Origin: Alentia gelatinosa
Lineage: Eukaryota > Annelida > Polychaeta > Phyllodocida > Polynoidae
Assembly (NCBI GenBank): GCA_950022655.1
Contig: OX465584.1
Span: 29,733,469-29,797,468 of the forward strand
DNA length: 64,000 bases
Direction of reading: 5' to 3'
This document shows positions 34,472 through 49,300 of the stretch, piece after piece (positions within the stretch are counted from its first letter, which is position 1; the number at the start of each line of letters is the position of its first letter). Both the position numbers and the translations under genes were made by a program. Below the pieces are notes generated by a model, which was given only the letters and a program-made list of their open reading frames with translations, was not told where the DNA came from and searched no databases.

Positions 34472-36685
34472 CTAAAACAGGGAAAGAGAAACTTACATCA
34501 GACATGCATGGTCTGGTAATGTGGTACTTAAGGGAAACTAGTTAACCTAATTGGGACGGCATATCGTACTGCGTTACTATCGGTATATTTATCGCATGAG
34601 TTCGCAGAGTGAATGCGATAATTTTACCGATAGTAACAAGGTACGATAAGCCGTCCTGATTAGGTTAACAAGTTTCACTCGTACTATACACCTCTAAATA
34701 TCTGTAAATATTAAAAAATACCAAAATAAGTCGACTTCGAAACGGAAACCAAACTGGCTTGGGAGGGCGGAAGTTGTTTTCTGCTACACACCACGCACGA
34801 TGTTCATAGCCGCGATTTCGTAAATAAAATTTAAACTGTTTTAAAATTAATTTCTTTGGTATTAATATTCTCATAATATCATCTATTAATTCCTGTTTGA
34901 TTTTTTTGTCTGAATTCTGATCACGCCATAAATAGGTCACTTGATTTTCTTAATCAATGAGATCGAGCTTTCAAAGTATGCTGGTACGGCGCCATACCGG
35001 CACAGTATGGTGGTACGTCTCAACTACCACATGCATAGCAGAGGTTGGTATTTGGAGTATTTTGAGGCATAAGTATATAGTACAGGGTACCACTGTTGCC
35101 ATAAAACTGATATGTTGCTATCCTCTGATACGTCATTGAGTATTGAAGTAACCGTAGTCACAGAAACATGCTCTGTAACTTTGTCTCAGCAGTAATGTTG
35201 TGAACAATAAAGATAATGCGCAAGAGTATGTGGTATAACTTCAATAAATGTGTGATGGTGAGCTGCGATATTGATCACGAGCGCGACAGCTACCACCATT
35301 TGCCTAGTGGCGACAATGAGGAGGGAATCATGCCTGTTCAGATACAAGCAGGGCAATTCTAACCATTCCTTTCATACCGGTAAGGGCACACGATTTTAAC
35401 CACCCACCCACCCCTCATTTCATCTAAAATACCCCATATAGATAGAGCTGTGTATTCATTCATTATATGTTTGAATGATATCTGATAATTGCATCAGTCT
35501 TAAACAGAAAATAAACATAATTAATATCTTCATTTCACATGTTTATGGTTCTATTATGATACATGTATCTCAAACTGGACACAACTCACCATTGATTGCT
35601 GCATGCTGAACTTTATCCCGCAACCATGATAGTCTCCAGTGCCAGGTACTGGACAGCTACTTTTCGGAGCGCACCAACGTTTTATTTCCAGTTTCTTCAT
35701 GTTCCAACTGACTTGCATCTGTGAAATACAGTTAGATTAATATACACTGTATGAGAAGGCCTGGTGTCCACTGAGCTCCCGACACCCTATGATAGGCTTT
35801 ATGATGCGTGCTTCAGGGTTCATTCTCGGGTGTATCGGCTCCGGATTTAAGTTGACTTTCAAATGCGATATCGATTTCTTGTTTGGAGGTGTATCATAAG
35901 GTCTATCGTAATATATCGGGAGCTCAATGGACACCTAGATTTGATATACAATACATTTTTCATGTATATTTACAATGAATAATCTACGATAAAGTATACT
36001 CATTACTATATTTCACTATTCTGCAAATCCATGCATTTTCTACTGCATACTTACGGCACACTCATTTGTCTCTCCGAGATTTGGACAGGGGATGAGATCC
36101 TTTGGTTTTGGTACGGTGCAGTCGTACCCACTGCAGTTATAGCAGGCATCTGAAGCCAAACAGCAAAACAATAATATTTTGTAAACGTTTGAGAATCAAC
36201 TCACAAAATGCAAAAAGCACAAACGAAGATATATGTTTTCTCCATTTTATGCACGAATGTCCTTTACTTTTTATGGTAAGAAATAATCACCCATTCCACA
36301 AGTCGATTGATTTAAGGGTATATCAATTTTCGGTATTGAGTTTTATAATTAGAAGATTTGCTTCATTAAGAAATGCCCATCTTCTGGAAAGTGTATGATT
36401 TAAAATGTAAATGATTCTTTCATAGTGTGGCGGTTCTCCTTTTGACATGACATGGTCTTAATAAATAACATCAAATAGTAAGAGTCTCACCCACACACTC
36501 CTCCCATGTCTCATTGTTTGGGACGCGATTATCTTTACATTGATTCAAGGCGCAACGCTCGGGCCTTTCCTTTATGTTGGCACAGTTGTTGAGGGTAACG
36601 GCTGAAAACATATCAATTCAAATTCAATTCATTTCCTATATCTGTCTCTTCGTCTCGGTTTCTGTCTTTCCTCTCTGTCTCTGTC

Positions 36686-36759
<74 letters not shown>

Positions 36760-39700
36760 GTACGTGTCCGACTGATGTTTCATAATCATAAATAGGACTA
36801 CAATTTTGAATTTCAGATGCAACGATATATGTGGGGATTCATGAAAGAAGTTATCATAATAATGTTAAGTGTTGGCATTGATTTCTAGAAATAGATCGTT
36901 ACTTTTAGACCATTGATAATTTCAGTACATCTTATTAATCAGACTTATCTAGGCAATTAGAATAATCGGTGCTCCAAACATTTTACACTAGTTTCTTAAC
37001 ATATTCATACAACAAATGAAAAGACATAGGAATATCACAGTAAACGCAAAGAAACACACTCATGTTCCTTCTATTGTTCTTTCAATGTGCTCATGTCTTC
37101 TGACATATGACTAAGTTACATGTCTCCGTCTTGTGACACTGACATGGCATTTCAGATGTACTAGACGAGTCGGTAACTTACCTTCACAGGACATGGTCTT
37201 GCTCATGGAGAATCCTCTTTGACAGGTGAGACATTTCGGCTTGGTGTCATTAGGACCAGGATCTTCGCAGGTAGCACAGTTAGGGACCCCTGTGCCACAC
37301 TCTGACAAACAGAAAGAAGCATTTATTGAGGATTGCCAAGAGAATTCGCATAATGAATTATGAAAACGAATAATAGATTTGAACATTTATCATTTTGACT
37401 GCTTAATATTTTCTTGTCTCAGTATCAATCCAGTATCAATCCTTGAAACATATAAAAATGCAACGTACATTGGTAACTTACCAATATCAGGGAAACCTAT
37501 TCATGCACAATTTAAATTTCCATATCAATGGCAGGATGGAAGATAATGTACGTATTTTATTCACCTTATCTAATTGAAGCTGCGTACAAGGTACAAACCT
37601 CAATGATAATTGACTGTAAATACGGAACTCGACGTAAACGTCTAGCTCCGTATTTACCGTAAATTTTCGTCTCGGTTTGCACCTTGCGCAGCATGCCCAT
37701 GACGTTCTATATAAAGATCGTTTCACTTCATCAACTAGTGGATATAGACCTCTATCGTGTATAAAAATATTTTGTTCCTTATTACTTTAAAGAGGGACCG
37801 GACGGAAGAGCGGCAAAGCCGAGTCCGGAGTTGATGTATAATGAAAACCGTAATAAAGGTATTCAAAAAACAAACTTAAGAAAAAACCCAAAGACAAGAT
37901 ACCCTCAGCATTACGTCTATCGTGAATTTGCATTGATCCATAGGCCTAAATGATATGATGCATGTGGATCAGAGTGAAGATTGTAGTCAATAGGCTCACC
38001 CTGGCATATTCTTGATTTGTCTAGGTAGTGGGTGCTATCACACCCCAGACATACCGTCGTGTTGTAGCATTTACTGCAGTAGTTAACACACGCTGTACAA
38101 AAGTAAAGTAGAGAATATAGTTTGATACTGGCTGCTTTATGTTCAGTATTCATTCAATTATGGTTAGAGAAATTATGCCATTGAGTATACAAAATATAAT
38201 CCTAGAGTATTAAAGATTATTGCCATCTACCATATGTATCTATATTCGCTGTAAGGCATATCTTATGTTCTCATGGCGTTTCCGAGTATGATAAACTCAA
38301 TACACAACCAGCTAATAGCTAACACTAGCATACAATAAGCTATAAATATATTTTTCAGTGACGTTGTGGAAAAATTGATATTCACTAATCGGAAACCTAA
38401 TACAATGTTGAATTTCGCCTTTGTGGAATACTGTGAGTGCAGACAATATAGCCTCTTAGTCTTTAGATGTCCATATGTATGACTTTTACCGTGTAATTGG
38501 AAGAGAAAGCACTATATGTGATGGTGACGAGTATGTGTTTACATTCTGTTTTAGCAAGAATAAAAAGTAGCCAAGAGTCACTCACTTGTACAAGCTCCAT
38601 TGTTTAACCAGTACCCAATATTGCAATCCGTGCAACTGGATCCTGTACTTCCTGAAGGCGTGCATTCAATGCATCCGACCGAACAGGCTGTAACATTGTA
38701 AAGTAATGTGTGTTGACAAAAAAGAAAAATGTAAAGGTTCAAGCTGATTTATTTCCTGTAGACATTCAAATCGTACCTTACAGCGAGAGAATGATAACAA
38801 AGGTTTGGTGTGTGTGAAGTTGTGTCTTATTGTCGGGGATTATCAGCCTAGTTTCGTAAAAAAAAAAGTAAGAAAAATAAAATAGATTATGTTCTGTCAT
38901 CAGATAAAAACATTACGTATGACCTATCTGACCTCTAATACCTTATTAAATAATGCTCTATGCCTATAGCAGAATACAAGGGCATAACGTATTGAATATT
39001 CAATAGAAGCTGATTCACCCTGAACATACAATATGCCCATCTCGGTTTGAATGATTGTATGATTTTGCACAAGGTAAGACCCACCAGTGCAGTCGCTACT
39101 GCTGGAGCTGCCGGGTCTATAGTATCCTGGATTACACTTGGAGCAACCCGAGGTGCCACACGTAAGACAGTTTGAGCCGCAACCTGAAAATGATACAATT
39201 CGTCTTTGTATTTCATCATGTACCTATGCCGGTAAGTGCCACAATGATACTAACCTCTTCTATAGTATTGGCATTTTTGACAGCATGTTCTAGCAGAGTA
39301 TCCAGGCATGAAAACAAATTGATTCTATACACTTACCCTGAAAACCCAGTTTACACAAGAGCAGTAGAGCAGTTTACTATATACCCATGCCGTATTTACT
39401 GTAAATACGCACTGTTTTGACATATAACGTAAAAATACTGTACGGACCACTGGTCCGTACACTAAAATACGGACCACCTTGCCAAACACGTTTATTAACA
39501 TATCGGTTGTTAAAAATTAAATTAATGGTTTTTAAATTTTTTTGGGGTATATAGTAAATATATAACGTCCAACCATGCTTGTACAAGTCACAGAACTCGA
39601 TGATAATTTACGTTTTGTACGGAACTCGGCATAAATGCCTCGTTCCGTACAAACAGTAAATTACCATCTCGTTCTGTGACTTGTACAGCATGGTCAGGAC

Positions 39701-42700
39701 GTTTTATATAAGTATTAAAAGATTCATAACACAGAAATATAAAGTATCATTGTTAAAACACACAGAACATTATAGTATGATGTGTTTTTTTGTATGAAAG
39801 TAATAAACATACTGTAAGGATGTGAAGGTGGCTTCGGCCGTACCAAAACACTTTGGAGTGTGGGCCTTGGATTGTCATGTTCCTGGTAAATATTTAAGTA
39901 ATCATCGAGATTTGAGGTATAAAGTTAAAGTGGAACATATTGACCTCACTGCTAGTCTATATCATACCTTGTTCTGTCTGTGGACTCGTTGAGTTAATGT
40001 TCTTAAACAAAACGCAGTATGGCATAGACTGTCAATAAGGTGAATAAGTTTCATTAGAATACAGTCGATGATGAAATAATTATACGGTGCAGCCATCGTG
40101 TAGCAGGAAAATATTTATAGTGATATCCCACCATGGTGGAAAAACACATGTACAATATGGGCCTGGACGAACGCTGGCGGCCAATAATCAATGACTACAG
40201 GGTCTAGTTATTCTTTTTCCCTCTTTCGTCCCCGACTTTTATCACCCCTTTCATCCCATAATCATCTCCTTTTTTTGCATTCTCAGGTTTCATTGGCAAG
40301 AAATCTTAGATTAACGTTCTCAGATCAATAGAAAAATGGACTTATTTGTAGTTATGAGAAGGAAAGCACTTGAAACGGCATGTGAAGAAAGCATTTGTGT
40401 TAATCATTTGAAAAAAAATCTCTCGAAAGTAGATTCGCATCAACTAATATAATAACTTGAGATCTGAGTAATCAGGGAATAGGCGTGGAGAGTCCAAATT
40501 TCTTTCAGATATCAACACATCAGGTTTTCACAGAATCCAGGCACATTGACCTAAACTCTAATAACCTAAACCTAATAACTTAATCTACTAACTAGATACC
40601 ACAAGATTAAGCTATTAGGTTTAGGTGGGGTGAGACTATGGTGAATACCATAGGTCTCCTGACATCGAACACTTTAAAAAACCGATTGATTCCAAAAAGA
40701 ACTGAAAACCTATAGCTATAGGTCTCTCCAAGGGAACTGTCTATCAACTAATCTCATACTTCATTACATTATTATTTACTTTTACAATCTATCTCTTTTT
40801 CTAATTTCTATGTTGACATGATAATTATATGAAAAAGTTTGTATAGATACTTTGTACTGACATTTTCCGGTGCCTGAAAAACTCGACGTATGTTAAGAGG
40901 TACTGTGAATCAAAAATCAATAAATAAAAAAGAAATCAAAAGAAATCTGAGCAGTGGGAAGACCGCGATGTTTATAAGACTACTGTTATTCTTAGAGTAA
41001 AGCTAGTACTACATTTACCTTCGCAGGCTCCGCTTTTCAGGTAGTAGTTCGATTTGCAACGCTTACAGGTCGCAATAGTGGCGGTTCCGATCCTTTCGCA
41101 GTAATCACAATTCACGGGACATGCTAGAGAGAAGTAGAAGTTGGAAGATGAATGCGTATAGAGGGAAATATACAGGAGAAGACGACAGAAGAAAAGGGTA
41201 TATCTTGAATAGTAACAGGATAATATCATGAAACATCACAAAATTTCATATGATTGTTTATATGGCATGAGTTGTCTTCGCGGCATGATATCCCGAAGCG
41301 GAGCTGAGTGATATCTGTAGCGGAAGACAATGAATGGCATATAACCAATTATATGAAATTGAGTGATGTTTAGATTTTATCCTACCCTGTCATATGCTTT
41401 TAACTTCATATATCACCAGTGGCATATAAATATTTTATGCCATAACCGTGGCATACAGTCACACCATGTTAAGTCTATGCAGATTTATATGAGGGGTAGG
41501 ATAATTAGTAGAAACCTAACGAGAGTTAGACTTGACAATGTTTATGCCACGATGGGAAGGTCGTGTATTACTACACGAGGCGTAGCCGAGTGTAGTGAGG
41601 AGCAGACCTGACCAGAGTTGCATAGACACTGACAAGTCTAACTCGAGTTCGGTTTCGTATTTATCCTACCCCATCTATGCTTTTGTATTACTGTTAAAAA
41701 GATAAATATTGAGTCAACGACCAACAACAATTTTTTCATAGTAGCTGACATCCTGCTCTCTGATTGGTCAAAATTGTTATTACTCTAGTGGCATAAAAAA
41801 ACACTTCATGTCCCGGTCTGCCACATAAAATTTCCTATGTTAAGTCTATGGCGGCTTTTTATTAGGGGTAGGATAAACCTGTGATACGTGTTATAGGAAA
41901 TAAAACATGGTTAGGTTGACAGGAGGAGTGACAGAGAAAACGAATACAGAAAATGGGAGGAATTATGGACATTATATGGATGCTTCGGATGTAACAGCAA
42001 GAAGAGATGGTACGTTAGAGCAGATGAGGTAAGAATGATGGAAATAGACAATAACCTATGGTTTTGTGGACAGACGACCGTAAACCACGAGAATCTGACA
42101 CCTTGTATTACACCAGCGTTACTGAGTATACTACGCCATCAACCTCAAGTGGTTTGCAGAGCCGCATGTCCACAAAACCATCGTTTGTTGTATTTATTAT
42201 ACATCTTCTTGAACAAATATTGTCACATTACTTGGTATATCAACAGGGACGGAACTTTTGCTGTACAGCACAAAGGGACTATTTTCCCGTATGAAATGGC
42301 TTTGAGGCTGTATACAATGGATCTGAATCTGTATGCAGCGGTTATGGTATCTAACAGTTTTTTAACGATGGGTGGTGATTTACTGAATCTCCAAACATTT
42401 TCAATGGGGAATTTGTATCTGATTCATAATAAAGGAAGGGATAACTAGCTGAAAGATAGGAAAGGGCAGTAAACAGGACAATGATGGGAAGGTGCTAGAA
42501 CGATGTATAAAAATCAAAGAAACAATACGAGAAACAAACAGAGACATTAACCTTTATCTTAATTGTTCTGCTATGATTAAGATACGATGGTGGATTCCTT
42601 GCCGGCAGCTCCGTGAATATCCATTTACATCACATTTTCCCACAAGCCCTCACTTTATTTGTGTGTTGATTTCCTTCTATCTGCCTCTGTCTGTCTATTT

Positions 42701-43262
42701 CCTTCTCCACAAGCCACCGCCAATCTGCACCTCTAACTCCTTCCATCATCACTCTTATCCTCGACGCATCTGTCCATCTTTCACTATACATATTTCCCCA
42801 CCTATCTCTCCTCTCAATTCATCTAATTTCCCCTTTACAAAACTATCCCTCGAGTTCTTCAATTCCCTATCTGGTAAAATACCCCCACTGCCTCTACAGT
42901 GCTGTCCTACCGAGCTGCTCGCCTTCATCAATTTACATCCCTCTAACCCTCTGTGAAATCACCCTCTACCAATTTTCCCCTTCATTTATCTACCCCTAAT
43001 AACCACTCTGTCTTCACAATATGCACATTCACCGATATATATGTATATATATTATTATAACTCTGATTATATGAATATAAATCATCAACCAATACCTATC
43101 ACGGGTTTATTCACTGCGGTATATCACAAGTTTGTTGTTTAGCGTCACAAATACTTTCCAGGTTACCCGGTTACCGCATCAGGTTTCTTGGTGACGCTGG
43201 TATGGTTTAAACAACATTCCGCTCTTAATTGCTCACCCGAGCAGTCGATTTTTGATCTTACT

Positions 43263-43304
<42 letters not shown>

Positions 43305-46300
43305 TACCCGTCTCTACATCTAAACCAATCCTTCCCGGCAGATAAACACCTGTGTGTGAATGCACACCTCTATCTTTCTGCCTCAGTATGATTCTCCCCA
43401 TGCACCCCTCTACCAAACTACCCATCTATCGGTCTGTCCACCATGTCGTACCCCTCTTCGTTTTCTATTTATGTCTGCCTCTATAGAAAGTTAGGTGCAT
43501 GAGTACACAATGATTAGACATCAGTCAAATGAAGATATCAAGTAGTGCTTACCTACGCAGATCTTGTCCTTGTCGTTATAGAAGAATCCACTGTTGCATT
43601 GCACACACTCAGTTTTAATGTTACTGCATACCTTACAATTTGCCACTTCGCAATCTGGAGAGAAGAAACACTTCATTTTATAACAAACTGGAACGAACTC
43701 TCGTGACACTAAATGAATATGTATAGAATTATTACTCTGTATCTATGTCAATAGATCAATTCAAAATTGAAACTTACTGCCGCATGGATGAAGGTAATGT
43801 CTGGATCTGCAGGTTAAACAGCGAATCTGCCTGCTATTCGCCGGACCCAACAACTCACAACGGTCACATTGTAGGTTGTTAGCTATATCATTGTATACTG
43901 CAAAAAATGAATAATTACAATTACCTTACTGGCAAAGTGATTCTTGCAGTTATCTACTAATCAGATATGCGTTCATAATGTGTTAATATATTTGAGAAAA
44001 TTATAGATTACCTACTATTCTACCTTCTCTAACAGGTTTTTGGCACATTCACAATTGTAATACATACAACAGCAGTGATTGAAAGTGACTGCTCCTTTTT
44101 CATCTAAAGACCATACTTACAATGACATGCAGGCTTGGATTCATCAAAGCATCTATCAGCCATGCATTGTTTACAGCTTCCATCACTCCCGTATACGGCA
44201 CACCCAGGTATTTTTACTGGCGTAAAATGTAAGATGAATTCCGTTACTTATCATGATTGTTTTCTCTTTGGTCTTATATTTCATATCGGAGGCGCTTATA
44301 TCAAATTGGCTACACAGTTAAATTTAATTTTGAAAATATTAGAAAGGATCGTTTTCTTACACTTCGTTTTCTTGATTAACAACACAGATTGTGAGGCGTG
44401 TACATGCATTTAGATCTATGTGTATGATTGAAGATGTTATATTTATTCATGTATCTCTTCATGTATGCCTCTGCCTGTATGCATTTATGTATGCATGCAT
44501 CTATAGATCTGTGCATCTTTTAATGTATATGATTGTTGGCATAAATATTCATATTTATCGATGCTGATACATAGTATAACCAACTTGCTAAAAGTGACAA
44601 AAGCACCCTACCGACACAGTTCTTGTCCTCCAGGAAGTAACCTGAGTTACAGGCATCGCAGCCTTTCGGGTTAGTATTGGCCGCGCAGTGTTGAGATTGT
44701 TCTGCGGAAAGCAAAGTAGGTATAGGATTTGATTCAGGTAATGCTAGATTCATGAATATTTACCACGATGAATAATGAACAGTCGATAGATATCGAGAAC
44801 ATCAGATGGTGCAACTGAATCTTGGCGCAGTTTCCTTTTTTTATATTTCTTGGCTATATCCTTTGGCTACTATGTTGTTTGGCTGACACTTTCTTTTATC
44901 CCTATCATAATGACCGACCTCTTTGCTATGTGCAACTATTGGAAATTTAATAGAGTTGTTCACCTCAGAATCTGCTGTTTAAGAAAGATATGAATATGGA
45001 AAATGGTAAATTAGGATGCATTTGAACTATAATATTCCAACTTACGTATACAGGCAGTGATGGATGTGTCAAACCACATGTCTGATTCAACACATCTCTC
45101 ACAAGTAGTACCACTGTTACAAGCCGCACAGTTCCTTGGGCATGCTGAAAGTAGTTAATCAGGGAGCTGTGAATACCCTTCTGAGATTTTTTAAATATCC
45201 TGGAATGTACATTTAGAAACATGAACAGAACATCTTGAAACATTACTCTTTTGCGTTCAATGCGGCGTCCTTGTAGGATTCTAAAACTATGAGAACCCCC
45301 CCCCCCCCCCCCCATCTATTACGCAGTTTCTACAATATGTCAATTGTACCTCTACTTTGAAATACTGTTAGACTCAAGGAGGTTGCTGCAGGAGGTTTAG
45401 CAGGCTGCCGATAAAACATTATGTTTCTTTAGACAAATCTACCAATCAAAGGAAAAATTGCTTTGTAGCGATTACTCTTGTCATAAAACTTTATTGAATA
45501 CCAAAAAAAGAAAAAGAGAAAGTAAATTTATGTCTGAAACTGAAACTGTCGCTTGTGATACATCACCACCTATGTCAATGAATTAATGGAGAACCATATA
45601 AATAGATTGCGCTGGAATCGAGCAGATCATCTAAGTTCCAAATAGGACTACGATTTTGATTATATCGGGAGGTGTGGGGGTGGGGACGTGACCTACGACT
45701 TCCATTTCAATGGTCAAACCATATTACTACATTCGAATTTCTTTGATAATTGTATGTACTTAAGAGGAAGCATTAAATTAAGTCAGATTGGATCCCCGCA
45801 ACTTGATGGTCTATGTCTTCTCCTTGTCATGGATTGTACTTGTGAATCCTGGGAGCTGTTTCAAAAGTCGAGTGAGGTCTCGCCAGCGGCACGTCACATT
45901 TTAAAAGCGGGAGGCTGCAACAGCGAGCGGCACTTTGAATTAAAGCGGCAGCAAAACCGCTACCAATAACCAATAGTGAGCGGCACCTCCACCTCGACAG
46001 CGACGCCTCGAAGTGCCATTGTTATCTCTCGCTTTGACGATGAGTACTCTCGTTTAGCACCCTCCCAACTTTTGAAACAGCTCCCTGGTCTTACAGTCTG
46101 GCAGAAACCGGCACGAATACATAACCATACAAATTCTGCGAAACAGAAATTATTGGCGTTACTGGAAATAACATTTGTAGACACTCACGTAGACATTTGA
46201 AGTTATCACCGCTGTCCCAGTAACTGGCTGTCGTGCATGCTTGGCACTGACTCTGTGTTGTGTACATGTCGATGCCCGCACACGCTGAATGTAGAATACA

Positions 46301-49300
46301 ACAAAATTATTCCATTATGGTATTATTGGGAATGACTAAATATTTGGCACACATGCACAGTAATTTCCTCCTGTGATGCGGCGCAATTGGTGTATCACTT
46401 ATGCACGTATGGGAGATAACGGTTTAGAAGCGTTACTCACGTTTACAATAAGCGTTGGAGTTGCCACTGTCTTCCTCCAAGTAGTAGAGGCTCGCACACT
46501 CAGTGCATTTGGTGTCGCTTTCGCACGCCTTGCACCCCACTGGACATGCTGTAAATACAAAATGCTGCCTTATCCAATCTAATATTGCGTTTTCCCCAAT
46601 CACTATGTCTGGTTAATTTTAATTATTCAATTGTCAACATCTGACCTAGGTCAGTTCTTCCTGCTGTACATTGTCCGTTGTAATCATTGGAATACGTCTA
46701 GATCGAGAGGTGATTATGATATATCATAATGATGAAAGTTTACAGACTCAAGTTGGAATAGAGAGAAACGATATATGTTCCGGTGGGAATAACTCAAAGT
46801 TACGAGGTAAAGAAAACTAATTTCTCCAAGCCTTACCGAGTAACTCTGACTTATTTCCACTGGTACGTGGTTTACCTATTCCATGTACGTATTCTTCAAT
46901 TGTCGGCTAATATCGATAAAAACCGAATGGGCAGGTAATGAACTTGACTGGTTACCTCGTCCCATTGGCCACCAAGATTTTTTCTTGAACAAACAATGCA
47001 ATGAATCGCTGGACAGCTTTCCTGCTTGTAGCAGTGGTTTGTCAATTCTGAAACTTCAAGTACGATGGGCGTACTACGAAACAGTGTCCAAAGAGTAAGA
47101 ATACTACTCAACATCAACATAATCAACATATAGAGGAGTTGAACAGAAGTATGAGGATTTTTGAGACGGGGAATCTCTAAGCTGATGCAGGTGAGCAGGA
47201 CGGTGGCCCGAGTGCAGGTGAAGGCGCGACCAGGGGTGTGCCACACGATGTTGGTGACCAGAAGGAGCAATTGCCCCATACATCTCGTGGGGGAATTGAG
47301 ACAATCATTACGGAAAATCGCCTCTATATATCGCTTTAAGGTGCTTTCCTTACAGTCCGAAATGGGAGTTTTGGCTAAAATGATGGCTGAAATGTGATTG
47401 CCGAACCTGGTTGTATGTTATAAATACTTGGTAAAATTGACGATCAGATGAACCTTTGCCTTTGGTATCGGTTCATCTGATCATCAATTTTACAAAGTAT
47501 TTGTCATGTATGCACATTATATGCCGGTTTTCGTATCTTTATATCTTAAAGTGACCATTTTGTAACATCTTGTTGGTCATCTTGCGGGCATATACTGCCT
47601 TGCCCGGTACGTATGGATATTGTCGTTATCCAGCACCAAAGGACTGTCAGCTGTTGTAGCCTCTGTTATAGATAAGTTTACCAAATAGCGACTAAACATC
47701 GGCTAGGCGAGTGGAGAAATGATAAACAGTTTTCCGTGCATGTGCAATGGAGACATCCTGTGTATTGAACTTCTGGTTTAGCTTTTGCTCGATTTTTGAG
47801 TTATGTTAGATACCCCAATATTTGGTCATTATCCATTCCTACTATTTTATGGGGAGTTTGTAAGACTCGGAATGTGTTAATCGAAGGAAAGGTAAACTGG
47901 GAATTTATTCTGCTAGGAAATATAGATGAGACATTTGTATACCAGTATGATAATATTCTATTCATTCCCTACCTCTCCGCCAGAAGTGTCTATCTTACAT
48001 CCGTGTCAATGGCCTGGGCCAGGGATATTTAGGAATCCACTTGTTCATCGCACTTTCTGTTACCTTTGGGGCCTTCCATAAAGTATGTACGCAGAATTTC
48101 CTATTTTTTTAACCCCCCCCCCCCCACCACCACCCCCTCCAGATCTTACACGCAATAGAACAAGATGGAATATACGCGAAATATCGGAAACCTTTTACCC
48201 CCTACCCACCCCTCAGTGCCTTTTCATTTTATTATGTCCATTATCGCCCTTTTACAACATGCTTTTTAGTCTAATTTTTGCGCTCTCGAATCCAATTTAT
48301 CCAATTCTTTAACTCCCCTGTATATTCTGGTGATTTTTCGAATTTGTAGTATAGTACTTTGCCGGTGGATTAGGAGTTTTACCTTATTGCCACCTTTAAT
48401 GTTGCGCATTCTGTGGTCTGCTTTAAGTGCATCATTTGACTTTTTCTACACTATTTTCGCTAATTGTACCCTTCTTCGGTTTTCTAGTGTTTCGACCTCA
48501 CTAGCTCTATGAAGTTTCTTTATGTTCTACTGTAATTGTACCCTCCAAGAATTTTTCGCAGAGTTCGGTTTTGTAAACAATTAAGTTTGGTAATATCTTT
48601 CTGTAAAGCACCATCTAAAATATTTAATCATTTAAGGACTGATCATGCCACAGTAAATAATTCACTCAATATAAAGATTTTACAACTTACCGATTCTGCG
48701 ATTTTGTTAATATGTCCACTAAATTTAAGTTTTGATCCATAACCAATCCTATGTAATTGTACGACTTTTTACAGGTTACTAACTCTATTCCACATCGTAT
48801 GTTTAGGTCCTGTATGGGGATGCATTCTCGTTAGAGATGCGTACTAGACAGTACTGGTCCTTTTTGCGTTCGGTTGCAGCCCATTAGAGTTGCACCAATT
48901 GTAGATACAAGTTGTAAATGTTATTCTACAGTTATTCCCAGAACTAAAATATACAATATCCCTAGGTCGTCTGCATATATATAGGGTTCCGGTACAATTA
49001 GTTAGTTGGACACATATACTATTAATGGAACAAATGATAAACAGGTGCCTAAAACAGAGCCTTGGAACACCCCAAATAGTGTGGGAAGCGCTGGCGATGT
49101 TTGACCATTGACATCGACTTTCTGTCTCAGGTCCATAAGGTTATCTTCCAGTCTAGGTAATCGTTCGGCAATAGTGCAAGTTTGTGTAGTTTTAATGATA
49201 ACAGTTTATGTGACACGCAATCAAACGCTCTGGAGATGTCAATGTAACATGCCCCAGTCAAATGGAATAGGTCTTAAGATATATACAAGTTTCCTATGAA

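Noticed and set aside
36613..36822. Arg-Glu repeat ORF
   Set aside because: Translation of the TC and TGTC microsatellite.
42035..42448. 137-codon plus ORF in an intron
   Set aside because: Wrong strand for the host gene, no recognisable motif, and it overlaps an inverted repeat.
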